Below, one piece after another: positions 1 to 9,700 of a stretch of 43,613 nt of DNA. Every line of letters begins with the position of its first letter. The first letter of the stretch is position 1. The translations under genes and the position numbers were made by a program. The stretch is from Bacteroidota bacterium (GTDB lineage: Bacteria > Bacteroidota > Bacteroidia > Cytophagales > Cyclobacteriaceae), in the NCBI GenBank assembly GCA_947470895.1, contig CANIVF010000033.1:1-43613 (forward strand), read 5' to 3'. The notes beneath the pieces are model-generated. The model worked only from the letters and a program-made list of their open reading frames with translations. It made no database searches and had not been told where the DNA came from.

Positions 1-176
1 CCATTAAGAAATAAATGATTATCCTCATGTTCAGACTTCGCAAATAAATTGGAAATACCGTTCGAAATATTCGAAAATAGACTTTTTACTGATTGGGCAT
101 ATTTAGTCAGAATCTTAACATTCAACGAAATATTTAAAGTATCAATAACAAATGGAGTTGTAGACATACGGTTCAT
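1..176 (-). CDS. Unknown protein, N-terminal part, cut by the window edge
   Basis: An open minus-strand frame begins at ATG 174-176 (a second ATG lies at 165-167) and runs without a stop to base 1, giving at least 58 residues. The visible part begins MNRMSTTPFVIDTLNISLNV and then becomes Ser/Asn-rich; I see no signal peptide, membrane segment or known motif. A good Bacteroidota -7 box (TATTTTTG on the minus strand) lies about 37 bases upstream of the ATG, which supports a real gene start. I do not recognise the family. The gene sits beside an insertion-sequence remnant, so it may belong to accessory DNA. Confidence 0.4.
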   Translation of the reverse strand, partial: MNRMSTTPFVIDTLNISLNVKILTKYAQSVKSLFSNISNGISNLFAKSEHEDNHLFLN

Positions 177-212
177 TATACGTTGAAATAGCTGTTAATT
201 GAAAATCGAGAT

Positions 213-220
213 CAAAAATA
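213..220 (-). promoter_or_regulatory. Candidate -7 promoter box for the leftmost gene
   Basis: On the minus strand these bases read TATTTTTG, an exact match to the Bacteroidota -7 consensus TAnnTTTG. The spacing would give a leader of about 30 bases before the ATG at 176. I see no clear TTG at the -33 position, so only half of the promoter is supported. Confidence 0.4.
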
Positions 221-518
221 CCTCGAGTCTTTTTTTATTAAGTAGTAAAAAAACTACATTAATAATTAACTTGTTTTTGGTTTATTTTCAATAAACACCA
301 TAAATGACTAGAATAGTACTTGTGTACTATCTACGGACTAGCGGCCACGCAAACGATTTAGTATGGTTAAATAGTGAGTTTTGTATTCTAAATCACTTAC
401 TGAAATATTACATTAGGTCATGTTTAAATGCCTATTTTTATGTATCAAAAAAATGACTTTAGTCATGATCATAAAGGGTAACCAGTATCCGACCCATCGT
501 AAAAAAAATTATTTGTAG

Positions 519-600
519 TCAATAGCGTCCTAAACGATTACGAAAGGATAGGATTTTTTTTAACTCAGAGACACTTTTTAGTGGACAAAAAAACCACCCC
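519..600 (+). repeat. IS4-like element end, left remnant
   Basis: These bases match 43048-43130 in the same orientation. The first 22 bases are identical in both copies, beginning TCAATAGCGTCCTAAACGAT. Beyond them are an A/G-rich stretch, a T-run, a shared AACTCA, and a shared ACAAAAAAACCA near the end. In the right copy the sequence leads directly into an IS4-type transposase, so this is the upstream end of the same element. Here similarity stops at about 600 and no transposase follows. It is a deletion remnant. Confidence 0.7.
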
Positions 601-612
601 TAGGCGGTGGTA
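586..612 (-). terminator. Possible intrinsic terminator (minus strand) at the IS remnant edge
   Basis: Read on the minus strand, ACCACC and GGTGGT form a stem around a 7-base GC-rich loop and are followed by seven T residues. That is the shape of an intrinsic terminator. No confident minus-strand gene lies upstream, and half of the stem comes from the IS end, so it may be a chance junction structure. Confidence 0.3.
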
Positions 613-995
613 ATGCTTTTACGAAGGGAGTTTAACTTCTCATTTTCTTACACATTATTCTGAAAGGCTTCATTTCTCCACTCACTTTGCAGTGACCTTT
701 AAACCTGTAAACTTGGCAATCTCCTTCCTTGAATTTTGCCGGCTCCTGATTACTATAGGGTATCTCTTTTCTGAGTCAGGTCTGACTAATAAAGGATCGT
801 TGATTCTAAAACTTTCTTGGAGTGGGGTTTTAATAGGTATGCTTTTAGGTAAGCCTTTTATCGTAATGAGACCCAACGGCACTATATTAAATCACTTGAA
901 ATAGCTAAAAAAATGGGTTTATTAGATCATCATTACGAATAGCGGATTCCGCCTTCAAAAAGTCATAGACAAGTACATAAATCCACCTTCAACTA

Positions 996-1024
996 TTGCG
1001 TTCGGCCAAGGAGCCTTATATTTG
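996..1024 (+). promoter_or_regulatory. Promoter of tyrS
   Basis: TATATTTG at 1017-1024 matches the Bacteroidota -7 consensus TAnnTTTG exactly. A TTG at 996-998 lies 18 bases upstream, close to the expected -33 spacing. Transcription would begin at about 1031, leaving a leader of only about 10 bases before the ATG at 1042. Confidence 0.55.
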
Positions 1025-1041
1025 AGGTTTTAATAAGAGTA

Positions 1042-2331
1042 ATGAAGAAGAATTTTGTTGAAGAACTAAGATGGCGCGGGATGATACACGACATCATGCC
1101 TGGTACGGAAGAACAACTCAGCAAGGAGATGACATCCGGCTATATTGGGTTTGACCCTACAGCAGATTCGCTGCATATAGGTCATCTGGTTCAGATTATG
1201 ACCTTGCTACAATTTCAGCAATGCGGACACAAACCTTTTGCACTGGTAGGTGGTGCCACAGGCATGGTGGGCGACCCTTCAGGTAAATCGGCAGAACGAA
1301 ATCTTCTTTCGGAAGAAGTTTTAAGACATAATGAATCTTGTGTAAAGAAGCAGCTTGAGAAGTTCCTTGATTTCTCAACGGGTGCGCCTAATTCTGCAGA
1401 AATGGTAAACAACTATGATTGGTTTAAAAACTTTTCATTTCTTGATTTTATTCGCGATGTAGGAAAGCACATCACTGTCAACTATATGATGTCTAAAGAT
1501 TCCGTACAAAAGCGTTTGGAATTCGGTCTTTCGTTCACAGAATTTACGTATCAACTGGTGCAGGGTTACGACTTCTATTGGCTTTACAAGCATAAAAACT
1601 GCAAACTGCAAATGGGCGGATCTGACCAATGGGGAAATATCGTAACGGGTACTGAACTGATTCGGAGAAAAGAAAGTGGAGATGCCTTCGCATTAACTAC
1701 CCAATTGATCAAAAAAGCAGACGGAACTAAGTTTGGGAAAACAGAGGGTGGAAATGTGTGGCTCGATCCGAAGAAAACATCACCCTACAAATTTTATCAG
1801 TACTGGCTCAACATATCGGATGAAGATGCTTCCAACTTTATTAAAATATTCACACAACGATCGAAAGAAGAAATTGAGGCTATTGCTACCGAGCACAACC
1901 AAGCTCCTCACTTACGAAAACTACAGAGTGAATTAGCAAAGGATATTACCATACGGGTGCATTCGCATGATGATTATGATACTGCTATAAAAGCTTCTTC
2001 TATTTTATTTGGTAACTCAGTGACGGAGGACTTACAAAGCCTGGATGAAGATACCCTGCTCGCTGTGTTTGACGGTGTACCTCAGGTTACGATTACAAAA
2101 TCTGCTTTTGAGAATTGTAATAGCGTTACTGACTTGCTATCAGAAGCTACACAATCCACCATATTTCCATCGAAAGGCGAAGCTCGCAAGATGATTCAGG
2201 GCGGAGGTGTAAGCATTAATAAAATTAAACTTACCGATCCTGTTCAAAAGCCAGCATTTGAATTACTTCAAAATAAATTCCTGTTAGCTCAAAAGGGAAG
2301 GAGGAATTATTACTTGATTATTGTGGAGTAA
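1042..2331 (+). CDS. tyrS: Tyrosyl-tRNA synthetase
   Basis: Cytoplasmic class I aminoacyl-tRNA synthetase that charges tRNA-Tyr with tyrosine using ATP. The 429-residue length is typical of bacterial TyrRS. The Rossmann fold carries the HIGH signature (HIGHLVQ, about residue 46) and the second ATP-binding loop appears as KFGKT (about residue 234), the same variant as in E. coli. Other family motifs are [14 protein letters not shown] and [10 protein letters not shown]. The C-terminal 80 residues fit an S4-type RNA-binding domain. The ATG start follows a good promoter with a very short leader. The gene stands alone on this strand, and its stop is two bases from the stop of the convergent tonB gene, leaving no room for a separate terminator. 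Confidence 0.97.
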   Translation: MKKNFVEELRWRGMIHDIMPGTEEQLSKEMTSGYIGFDPTADSLHIGHLVQIMTLLQFQQCGHKPFALVGGATGMVGDPSGKSAERNLLSEEVLRHNESCVKKQLEKFLDFSTGAPNSAEMVNNYDWFKNFSFLDFIRDVGKHITVNYMMSKDSVQKRLEFGLSFTEFTYQLVQGYDFYWLYKHKNCKLQMGGSDQWGNIVTGTELIRRKESGDAFALTTQLIKKADGTKFGKTEGGNVWLDPKKTSPYKFYQYWLNISDEDASNFIKIFTQRSKEEIEAIATEHNQAPHLRKLQSELAKDITIRVHSHDDYDTAIKASSILFGNSVTEDLQSLDEDTLLAVFDGVPQVTITKSAFENCNSVTDLLSEATQSTIFPSKGEARKMIQGGGVSINKIKLTDPVQKPAFELLQNKFLLAQKGRRNYYLIIVE

Positions 2332-2333
2332 GG

Positions 2334-3185
2334 TTACTTCGTCTTCAGGATGAAGACAACTCTTCCTTTTGATCGCTCAGGAGCACTCCCTACAGAAGTT
2401 TTTATCAAGGAATTTTTTCTGATTTCATCTTTCAGGAGCTGCTCAGCGCGAGGGCTCAATCCTCGTTGAATGGTTTGAATACCTATAATATCTCCATTCT
2501 CGTCACACTCAATCTCAAATTCAATACGCCCGTCTTCATTGTCTGGAAGATTTGGAACTAGTGGATTATCCGCCCAGGCCCATCCTGACATGGAAAGACC
2601 AAAACCATCTCCACCACCACCACCTTGCTGGCCATAGAGCGCTTTAGCATCCAACTTACCTTTGGGGCTTCCCTTATCTCCTACTTTTCCCTTACCATCT
2701 CCCTGGCTAGTTGTGTTGGTTCCTTTTTTTGTATCGGTTCCCTTTTCTTCAGCCACCTTAACTTCTTTGTCCTGTTTCTTAACCTCTTCTTTGGGGATGT
2801 CCTTTACTTTGGTTTCTACTGGCTTCTCTTTAACAACTTCTTTTTTCGTCTCCTTTACTTCCTCTTTCACAACAACAGGGCTCTCTATTTTTGAAACAAC
2901 CTGCTCAACAGGCTTTTCAATAACTTCTTCCTGAACAGGCTTCGAAGTATCTTCTTGCTGCGTTTCATCTTCAGCTTGTTGTTCGCCTGGAGCGGCTTCA
3001 GGTTGAATTTCCCCGCCACCTTGATCATCCATGCCAAAGTTTAATTCAATACCATATTCAGGAAGCGGAGGATTAGGCGCCTTCCATGCCATCATGAGCA
3101 TAAACACCAGCAACAAAAGACCATGTATACCGATCGAGGTAATCATGGCAATCGTTTTATCCTTCTTTTCCTGTTGCTCGCTCAT
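2334..3185 (-). CDS. TonB-family energy transducer
   Basis: A 283-residue TonB/TolA-like protein that should link inner-membrane proton motive force to an outer-membrane partner. One membrane helix lies at about residues 12-34. It is followed by the Bacteroidota-typical PPLPEYGIELNFG segment and then a long, low-complexity Lys/Glu/Val/Pro linker (about 60-165) able to span the periplasm. A Gly-rich patch precedes a compact TonB-like C-terminal domain (about 205-283, with GRIEFEIECDENGDI and a closing VVFILKTK strand). It is the last gene of the exbB-exbD-tonB run, 4 bases after exbD, with an ATG start. It may serve a Tol-like envelope role rather than nutrient uptake, since no TonB-dependent receptor with a plug domain is nearby. 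Confidence 0.88.
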   Translation of the reverse strand: MSEQQEKKDKTIAMITSIGIHGLLLLVFMLMMAWKAPNPPLPEYGIELNFGMDDQGGGEIQPEAAPGEQQAEDETQQEDTSKPVQEEVIEKPVEQVVSKIESPVVVKEEVKETKKEVVKEKPVETKVKDIPKEEVKKQDKEVKVAEEKGTDTKKGTNTTSQGDGKGKVGDKGSPKGKLDAKALYGQQGGGGGDGFGLSMSGWAWADNPLVPNLPDNEDGRIEFEIECDENGDIIGIQTIQRGLSPRAEQLLKDEIRKNSLIKTSVGSAPERSKGRVVFILKTK

Positions 3186-3189
3186 TGAA

Positions 3190-3579
3190 TTATTTAGGTT
3201 TAGTCGCGATAGAAACCTTAGCCTCCAGCTTAGTCGCTATGCCAGCTACATACACCATTTCGCGTGTTGCTACACTTTCATCGATGTGTAATACCACTAC
3301 ACCTTTGTTGCCAGCCAACCTGCTTTTTAGTTCGCCTTCCAAAGTCGATTTTGTTACTCTTTTTTCATTAACAAAAAACTGCAAATCCTTAGTGACGGTT
3401 ACGGACACCTTTTGCACTTCAATAGTGCTCGCCACACTAGTGGGAAGGTTTACAGGTAGTCCTGATGGTGTTACGAAATTTGAGGTAAGCATAAAAAAAA
3501 TCAACAGCAAAAAAACCAGATCGGTCATTGATGCCATGCTAAAGGCCGGGTCAACTTTATTTCTTGTTTGGATATTCAT
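3190..3579 (-). CDS. ExbD/TolR-type biopolymer transport protein
   Basis: A 129-residue inner-membrane protein of the ExbD/TolR family, the proton-channel partner of ExbB/TolQ. A short cytoplasmic N-terminus precedes a single membrane helix at about residues 18-35. The family motif is visible as MASMTDLVFLLLIFFMLTS, whose Asp (residue 20) is the conserved protonatable residue. The rest forms the small periplasmic domain. The ATG start lies 3 bases after the exbB stop and the gene ends 4 bases before tonB, so the three are clearly co-transcribed. Confidence 0.93.
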   Translation of the reverse strand: MNIQTRNKVDPAFSMASMTDLVFLLLIFFMLTSNFVTPSGLPVNLPTSVASTIEVQKVSVTVTKDLQFFVNEKRVTKSTLEGELKSRLAGNKGVVVLHIDESVATREMVYVAGIATKLEAKVSIATKPK

Positions 3580-3582
3580 TGC

Positions 3583-4251
3583 TTATCTCGGCTCTTGCAA
3601 GAGGTCTATAAATTCAATAGAAGAATACTCCATTCTGTGGACTACTTTTGAAACGCGGGTTACCAAAAAATTATATCCCAGGTAGGCAATAATACCAACA
3701 ACCAAACCTGCCACAGTTGTCACCATGGCTGTATAAATTCCGTCTGCTAAAAGTTTAGGACTCACGGAGCCCTCCTCCTGAGCAATGGCCATAAAGGCAC
3801 CCACCATACCTACAACAGTACCAAGAAAGCCAATCATCGGTGCAGCACCTGCAATGGTGGCCAAAACGGAAAGATTCTTCTCTAATCGAAACACCTCAAT
3901 CTTGGCTACATTTTCAATAGAGGCCTCAATGTTTTTTAATGGACTTCCGATTCGAGTCACTCCCTTTTCGATCATCCGAGCCACCGGAGTATCGTGTTGT
4001 GAGCAAAGAATCTTGGCTCCATTAATATCACCTTTTAAAACGAGCTCTTTTATTTTACCCATAAAGGCATCAGAGCTCACGTTAGCTTTATTAATTGTCA
4101 AAACACGCTCTACAAAAATATATACAGCAATGACCGAACAAATTACAAGAGGAATCATGAGTGGACCACCTGCCAACGTCAACTCCCATATGGATATGGC
4201 TTGTTGAGGAGCGCCTGTCGCAGTGTCTGTTACAATCTGTGCTAGCATCAT
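3583..4251 (-). CDS. ExbB/TolQ/MotA-type proton channel protein
   Basis: A 222-residue inner-membrane protein of the MotA/TolQ/ExbB family that forms the proton-conducting stator with ExbD. Three membrane helices are visible: about 25-48 (GGPLMIPLVICSVIAVYIFV), about 130-155 (ATIAGAAPMIGFLGTVVGMV) and about 170-200. A cytoplasmic loop lies between the first two. The segment APMIGFLGTVVGMVGAF is the family signature. Two consecutive ATG codons occur at the start; the longer is used. It heads the exbB-exbD-tonB run, 32 bases downstream of the SPOR gene, and may be read through from the genes further up. Confidence 0.93.
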   Translation of the reverse strand: MMLAQIVTDTATGAPQQAISIWELTLAGGPLMIPLVICSVIAVYIFVERVLTINKANVSSDAFMGKIKELVLKGDINGAKILCSQHDTPVARMIEKGVTRIGSPLKNIEASIENVAKIEVFRLEKNLSVLATIAGAAPMIGFLGTVVGMVGAFMAIAQEEGSVSPKLLADGIYTAMVTTVAGLVVGIIAYLGYNFLVTRVSKVVHRMEYSSIEFIDLLQEPR

Positions 4252-4283
4252 AAGTTTAAAGAAGGAATCTTAAAAAAAACGGG

Positions 4284-4997
4284 TTAATACTTGATCACCC
4301 AAACAGTATCACCATACTTTGGTTTTACCGCATCGGCATTTGATTGAGCTTCAGCAAACGTGTCGTAATTCCCCATCACTAATCGATAAAATTTCTTTTT
4401 TCCAAAGGGAGGAATAATCATGGTGCTGGTGCCATCCGCGCTGAGCTTCCTAGCGTAGTCCATAATCAAATCATCATCCACATCACTTGATACAACTACA
4501 TGATAACGATCGGTTCTTGCATTTAGTGTCTCAATGGTACCTATAGTGGGAGTTTCCACTATTACCCGTTTTTTAGCTTCAAGTCGTATGCGTTCTTCCT
4601 CTTCTTTCTCCTTTGCTAATCGAGCCTCTTCCTCCTGGCGTTTCTTTTCGGCTTCTTGTTTAGCCTGTTCCTCCATTTTAGCTTTTTCTACCTTAGGCGT
4701 ATACACATATTGATAAATCAAAAAGCCAGCGACTAACAATACCAAACCTATTATTATCGCTATGATAATGGGCGCATTTGATTTAGGTTCTTCTTCAGGC
4801 GTGTAAGCATAATTCTGCTCAATATGAATATTCTCACTCACACTCTCTTCGGCCGAATATCTAGTAGTTGTTGATGAGGTTTCTTCATTTGAATCCAGTG
4901 GCTTGTAATCCAGATCCGGTAATCCGAAATTATCGTCACCGTTATTTTCCTCATTTACATTATCACCTTCCTCGGGATTATCTGTATGCTTTGCCAT
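4284..4997 (-). CDS. Membrane-anchored SPOR-domain protein
   Basis: A 237-residue protein with an acidic, Asn/Glu-rich cytoplasmic N-terminus (about 1-75) and one membrane helix (about 80-100, IIIAIIIGLVLLVAGFLIY). A highly charged Glu/Lys/Arg coiled-coil-like linker (about 108-150) leads to a C-terminal SPOR-like domain (about 160-237, with RYHVVVSSDV and FYRLVMGNYDTFAEAQ). SPOR domains bind septal peptidoglycan stripped of stem peptides, so a division or cell-wall role is plausible. The longest frame begins at TTG 5024, but that TTG is part of a -7 promoter box. I therefore place the start at ATG 4997. The gene lies between the outer-membrane barrel gene and exbB. Confidence 0.8.
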   Translation of the reverse strand: MAKHTDNPEEGDNVNEENNGDDNFGLPDLDYKPLDSNEETSSTTTRYSAEESVSENIHIEQNYAYTPEEEPKSNAPIIIAIIIGLVLLVAGFLIYQYVYTPKVEKAKMEEQAKQEAEKKRQEEEARLAKEKEEEERIRLEAKKRVIVETPTIGTIETLNARTDRYHVVVSSDVDDDLIMDYARKLSADGTSTMIIPPFGKKKFYRLVMGNYDTFAEAQSNADAVKPKYGDTVWVIKY

Positions 4998-5021
4998 GGT
5001 TTTGATTTGGTCAGTACTATA

Positions 5022-5029
5022 CAAAAATA
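5022..5029 (-). promoter_or_regulatory. Candidate -7 box of the SPOR-exbB-exbD-tonB unit
   Basis: The minus strand reads TATTTTTG, an exact TAnnTTTG match, 24 bases upstream of ATG 4997. No TTG is obvious at -33. If active, it allows SPOR-exbB-exbD-tonB to be transcribed separately from the TPR and barrel genes upstream. Confidence 0.4.
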
Positions 5030-5056
5030 ACGTAATTTCCTTAAATTAAAATATTA

Positions 5057-6736
5057 CTAAAATACATAGGTTAATCCTCCCAAAACCTGCAGGCCTCTTA
5101 CAGGGTAATTTAAATACAACTGGTATTGATTAGCCAAAAGGTTGCTTCCTTTCAGAAAAACAGAAAATTGAGAAGATACAAAATAATTGAGTCTTAGATT
5201 TAAATCAAAAGCTGGATCCAAAGTCCGAATGGTGTTGGTGTCTACATCAAATACTTTAGCTCCACCTTGCGAGATCAGGTCCGTAGTGATCAAAAATTTA
5301 TCAAAAATATTAAATGATGAATTTAAATTCAGCCTGTAGGTTGGTCTATGCCAGGCAGCCTCCACCTCGTCTGTTGAATAACCGAATAAATCTCCTCGTA
5401 TTGAGAATCGTGCTTTCTCAGATTGTGAAAAACTTATTTCTCCAAACAAATTCGTGCGCTTGGTATTGCCTTCATCATAAACTGTTATAAATCGTGCTCT
5501 GTCCAAAATGTTATTCTTGTAAAAGTATAAGTCCTTCAGGCTAGCCACTGAAACTCCAGCACCAAATGCTATTTTACTTCCCAACTTACCTTTTAATCCA
5601 CCGGCAAATTCCATTGAACGATTAGTATTAAAGATGCCAATGTTAGCGTCAAGCCAGGCATTTTCATGAGCCAAAGTATGCAACGAAACTTTATCAACAT
5701 CACCGCTTATGCCAGCATAAACCTCTACTGATTTACCTAATTGGTATTCAGCCTTCACATTTGGATAAACATGGAAAGACTTACTCTTTCCGATAGTGTC
5801 ATTTTCCAAAGCAACGTTGAGGCCTGCTGTCAGTTTCAGATTTTCTACAGGCACAAATTGATAGGCTGGTTGCACTTTAAAAATATGACGAGGCTTTGCC
5901 TCTACCAAAGCATCCTTTCTGCTTATTAGAAAATAGTCTGAATTGATAAGAAGCTTACTATCTTCAGTAAAATCATAATCACTCTGAAAAACAATATTTA
6001 CTTCGCTTTCGGATGCCTCAAACTTATCTTTCAGATAGCTAAAACCTCCACTCAATTTATAGTTGAAATCAGCATTTTTAGGATTCTCTAAAGAACCGCC
6101 AAGGCTTATAATCGTGTAGGCCTGTCTTTCCGGTGATTGTTCGATCAAGGGATCTGCCAAGTAGCCATAGAAGCGATTTCTAAAGTTTTCGAATTTTAAA
6201 AAACCACCTGATGTGCCATACCGACCAAACGACTTACCAAATAAAGACAGCTCCGTATTCCCGCTCGAAGAGTTTTCTTTGTCGACAGGGCCAGTGCCAA
6301 AACTCTGATGGAAAAATTTTAATCCGTAAAATTTATCCTTACTTCTTTTGTTGGTGAGGTAAGCCTCAAACAACGGAGAGGAATAGTTGCCAAAACCAGC
6401 ACTCAGGTAGTTGCCATATAACTTGGCAATCTCTTCTTGCTGAAGCCGAAGCGGTCGTATCGAGGGGCTAAAATCTCCTGATGCAAAGTCTAAGTTCTTA
6501 AAATCGTAAATGATCTCTGGTTTGATTGGCTCAACAGGACGTGGTGGTACTTTTTCAAAATTGCGATTTGCTTTGGACAACACAATCTGACGTTCTTTTA
6601 CAATCTCAATTTCCACCTTCTCAATTTCACCCTCTCCCCATTTTTCTTTTTCCTGGGCTATCGAAATTAAGCTAATCCCAGTGATAAATATTAACAGGGC
6701 TAAACTTCTAATATTTTTTATTCGTTTATTCATCAT
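5057..6736 (-). CDS. Outer-membrane beta-barrel protein paired with the TPR protein
   Basis: A 559-residue protein with a Sec signal peptide (about 1-28, ending in ISIAQ) and a short charged periplasmic segment, Glu-rich then Pro-rich (about 29-75). From there to the end it is a long series of alternating, aromatic-rich beta strands of the kind seen in outer-membrane barrels. The last residues, GLTYVF, end in Phe as barrel proteins commonly do. I see no TonB plug domain. It starts 12 bases after the large TPR gene and is surely co-transcribed with it. By context it is the outer-membrane partner of the TPR and ExbB/ExbD/TonB proteins. The substrate is unknown. Confidence 0.75.
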   Translation of the reverse strand: MMNKRIKNIRSLALLIFITGISLISIAQEKEKWGEGEIEKVEIEIVKERQIVLSKANRNFEKVPPRPVEPIKPEIIYDFKNLDFASGDFSPSIRPLRLQQEEIAKLYGNYLSAGFGNYSSPLFEAYLTNKRSKDKFYGLKFFHQSFGTGPVDKENSSSGNTELSLFGKSFGRYGTSGGFLKFENFRNRFYGYLADPLIEQSPERQAYTIISLGGSLENPKNADFNYKLSGGFSYLKDKFEASESEVNIVFQSDYDFTEDSKLLINSDYFLISRKDALVEAKPRHIFKVQPAYQFVPVENLKLTAGLNVALENDTIGKSKSFHVYPNVKAEYQLGKSVEVYAGISGDVDKVSLHTLAHENAWLDANIGIFNTNRSMEFAGGLKGKLGSKIAFGAGVSVASLKDLYFYKNNILDRARFITVYDEGNTKRTNLFGEISFSQSEKARFSIRGDLFGYSTDEVEAAWHRPTYRLNLNSSFNIFDKFLITTDLISQGGAKVFDVDTNTIRTLDPAFDLNLRLNYFVSSQFSVFLKGSNLLANQYQLYLNYPVRGLQVLGGLTYVF

Positions 6737-6748
6737 TCAGAAGGTCTT

Positions 6749-9700
6749 TTAATTATCGACTGAGTCAGCTTTCAATAGCTTTTGCTTATTGACTTCTTCA
6801 TCAGTAATCTTCTTTAACTTTTCTTTAGCTATTACCTTAATATCCTGTTGAGGGAAATTATCAATCAATGAGTTGAGCGTGCCTTTCGCTTGAAAAGAAT
6901 CGCCCATAGCAAGATAGTTGTCGGCCAATAACAGAAAGGACTTGCCTACCCAATCCGGATAAGCTGTAAAATCACTATTCAAACCGATGAGTGTTTCATA
7001 ACATTGTTTGTTCTGCTTGGTTAAATATTGAATTTCTCCAAGCAGGTATTTTGCCTCGGCACCGTACTCATCTTGAGCAGAGTTTAAGGTATTCAAAAAT
7101 TCATCTTGGGCGAGATCATAATCGCCCTTAGCCATGGCTGCTTTGCCCAGATAAAGAGATGCCTTATTTTGAGCACCTGCATTTATATTTCCCTTTTCTA
7201 AAATGATCTCCGCGTATTGTGTAGCGGAATCATATTGAGCGAGAAGATAATGCGATTCCATCAAACCCGACCATGCCGAATATTGATCCTTTTTATTGGT
7301 AGCCAACCTTGACCAGTGATGATAGTATTGAATAGCCTTATCATAGTGCGTTAGCTTAAATTCCAACTCAGCAAGGCGGCCGATTACTTTATTGGCAAAT
7401 AAAAAAGCTTTATCTGAAGCAACTTGCTGATAAGCAACCAGAGCTTTATTAAAATTCTTAAGGCGATAATAAGATTCTGCCTCATAATATTTCACTTCGC
7501 TGAGCCTGGGGGACTCAGGGTACGAATCAGCAAATAACGCAAGCCTTTGTATAGCCTTCTGATAATCCCGATTGTCATAAAGATTTTTAGCCGACTCAAA
7601 CTCTACCGATTCAATGCCCTTTGCATCGGGGTTGGCATTCTTCATCTGATTAAAATACTTATCGAATTCAGATGAACGACCCGTAAGATTAAGTGCCTCC
7701 TGCAATTGCAATATGATATCACTTCCTGCCGGATGATTGGGGTAGTTTTCGATTACGGTGATATAATCCTGTGCCGTCTTATCGTACGATTTCAAATTAT
7801 AGTAAGATGCTGCTCGTTTGTTGTATGCATAAGGGGCAAATCGGGAAGAAGGATTGTCTTGTACCAATTTGGAATAACTTTCAACAGCTTGTGTGTAATT
7901 ACCCTGTTCGAAATCTACCTGAGCTCTACGGAACAATGCTTCATCATACATTCCTGATTTCGGATAATCCTTAATTACTTTGTCCAGCTCAACAATTGCA
8001 TCAGTATACTTGCTGGTGATGCCCAGAATTATTCCTGACTGCAGATGGGCATAATCAGCATCGGGAGAATTCATTTGAGTGACCTTCTTGTAATTAGTAA
8101 GCGCATCCTGATACGACTTACTAACATAATAACAATCTGCAAGTCTTAACATCCCGTCAGCAAGATTTGACTGATTACTCTTTGATTTATTTACAAACTC
8201 CTTGAAGTGAAAAAGTGCGCGGTCATACTGCTGTAAGTTGTAGTAGGCATATCCCAATCCATATCTGGCTTTTAAAATGAGATCTTGAGTAGCTAAGCCA
8301 GCAATTCCAATTACCCTCAAATAATTTTCTGCCGCTTGTTCGTATTTTTTTCCAATAGAATAAGACTCACCATTCCAGAAACTTGCCTCAGCCACATAGG
8401 CAGGATCAATTGGATACTTTAATGATTTTTCAAGAAATTCTACCGAAGTGGGATAATCTTCCTTATTGAACAGTTCAATACCTTTCAGCATGGTTGCTTT
8501 TTGAAAGGCTCGTTCTATAGCAGGACTCATTTTTGGTAGCGCTTCGATATACTCAATCGCCTTATTAAAATTCGATGCATTTACATAGGCTTGAGAAAGC
8601 AATTCCTTTATTTCCTCGGCATGAGAGCTGTTGGGAAACGTAACCAACATTTTCTCAAACTCAGAAATGGCTTGATCTGGTTTGCCCAGATCATACGAAA
8701 TCTTTGCATACTGATAGGTGCTCTCTTCAACTAACTTTTGATCAGGCTTAAACTTGCGCGCGATATCAAAGGCAGTAAGAGCCATCGGCTTCTGATTCTG
8801 CTTTAAGTAAAGAGCTCCCAGGTAATAAGAAGAATAATAACCTATAGAGTCTTTATCAGCAAATGAACTCTTAAGGTATTTCATCGCTGCAGCATCATCT
8901 CCTAATGAATAGGCTACATATCCGGCTCGCAGCAAAACTCCTTTATCGGCTTTTTCTTCACGGCCTATCAGGTACTTGTTATATCCTGTTAGTGCGTTTT
9001 TAAAATCAGCTTTTTTAAAATATGCCTCTGCCATAAGCAAGGCGATCTCCTCTTTGTTTGATAGATCTTCCTTCGATTCTACGGACCTGGCATAGGTAAG
9101 CAAAGCATCATAATCCTTCTGTTTGCTATACACATTGGCGATCATATAGGGAACTACTTTTGCATAGGCTTCATTTTGTTCGGCTCGCACAAGATCGGTA
9201 AGAGCCGCGGCATAATCAGCTTGACTGTATTCAATAAACCCAGCATAATAACTGGCTGCCGGACCATAAAGTCCTCCTATTGATTTTATAGTATTGAACT
9301 GAGTTAGTGCATCTTTAAGAGATTTTAAATTGAACAGACTATAACCCCATCTGAATCGTCCAATATTCTGTTGTTCCGCATCTAATCCACTAAAATCGAC
9401 CTTGGTGTAAAATAAAGATGCCTTTTTATAATTTTTATCACTGTAATAGAAATTGGCCAGATCGAAATTAGCCGTAATAGACTTAGGGTGTTTAGGATAA
9501 GTTTCAATAAAAGACTCAATCTGCTTTTCAGCATCTCCATGGTAGAGACTGACGGCACAGTAGGCTACATAATATTCGGCATCGGCTCTTCTGGTTTCAC
9601 CAGCGGGAGTAGAAGAAATAAAATCTGAAAACACCTCTCTGGCAGCGCCATATTGCTTATGATCCAATAACTCCAGTCCCTGATTAAATTTTCTTTCCAT

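Larger units (their letters stand above)
177..1041. other. Gene-poor interval left of tyrS
   Basis: About 865 bases with no convincing gene. It holds the -7 box of the leftmost gene, an AT-rich stretch, a 7-bp inverted repeat (ATAGTAC / GTACTAT, 313-319 and 324-330), the 82-bp IS remnant at 519-600, a hairpin at its edge, and the tyrS promoter. Two frames of 66-70 codons between 682 and 904 overlap on opposite strands. Both use GTG starts and neither resembles a family I know. A short plus-strand frame ending at about 942 could be the tail of a decayed gene. The interval looks like degraded mobile DNA. Confidence 0.5.

Noticed and set aside
682..904. Overlapping opposite-strand frames of 66 and 70 codons left of tyrS
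   Set aside because: Both need GTG starts, neither shows a recognisable motif, and they cannot both be real. The interval looks like decayed DNA.
4998..5024. TTG start that lengthens the SPOR protein by nine residues
   Set aside because: The TTG is part of an exact -7 promoter box, so transcription would begin downstream of it. ATG 4997 is preferred.
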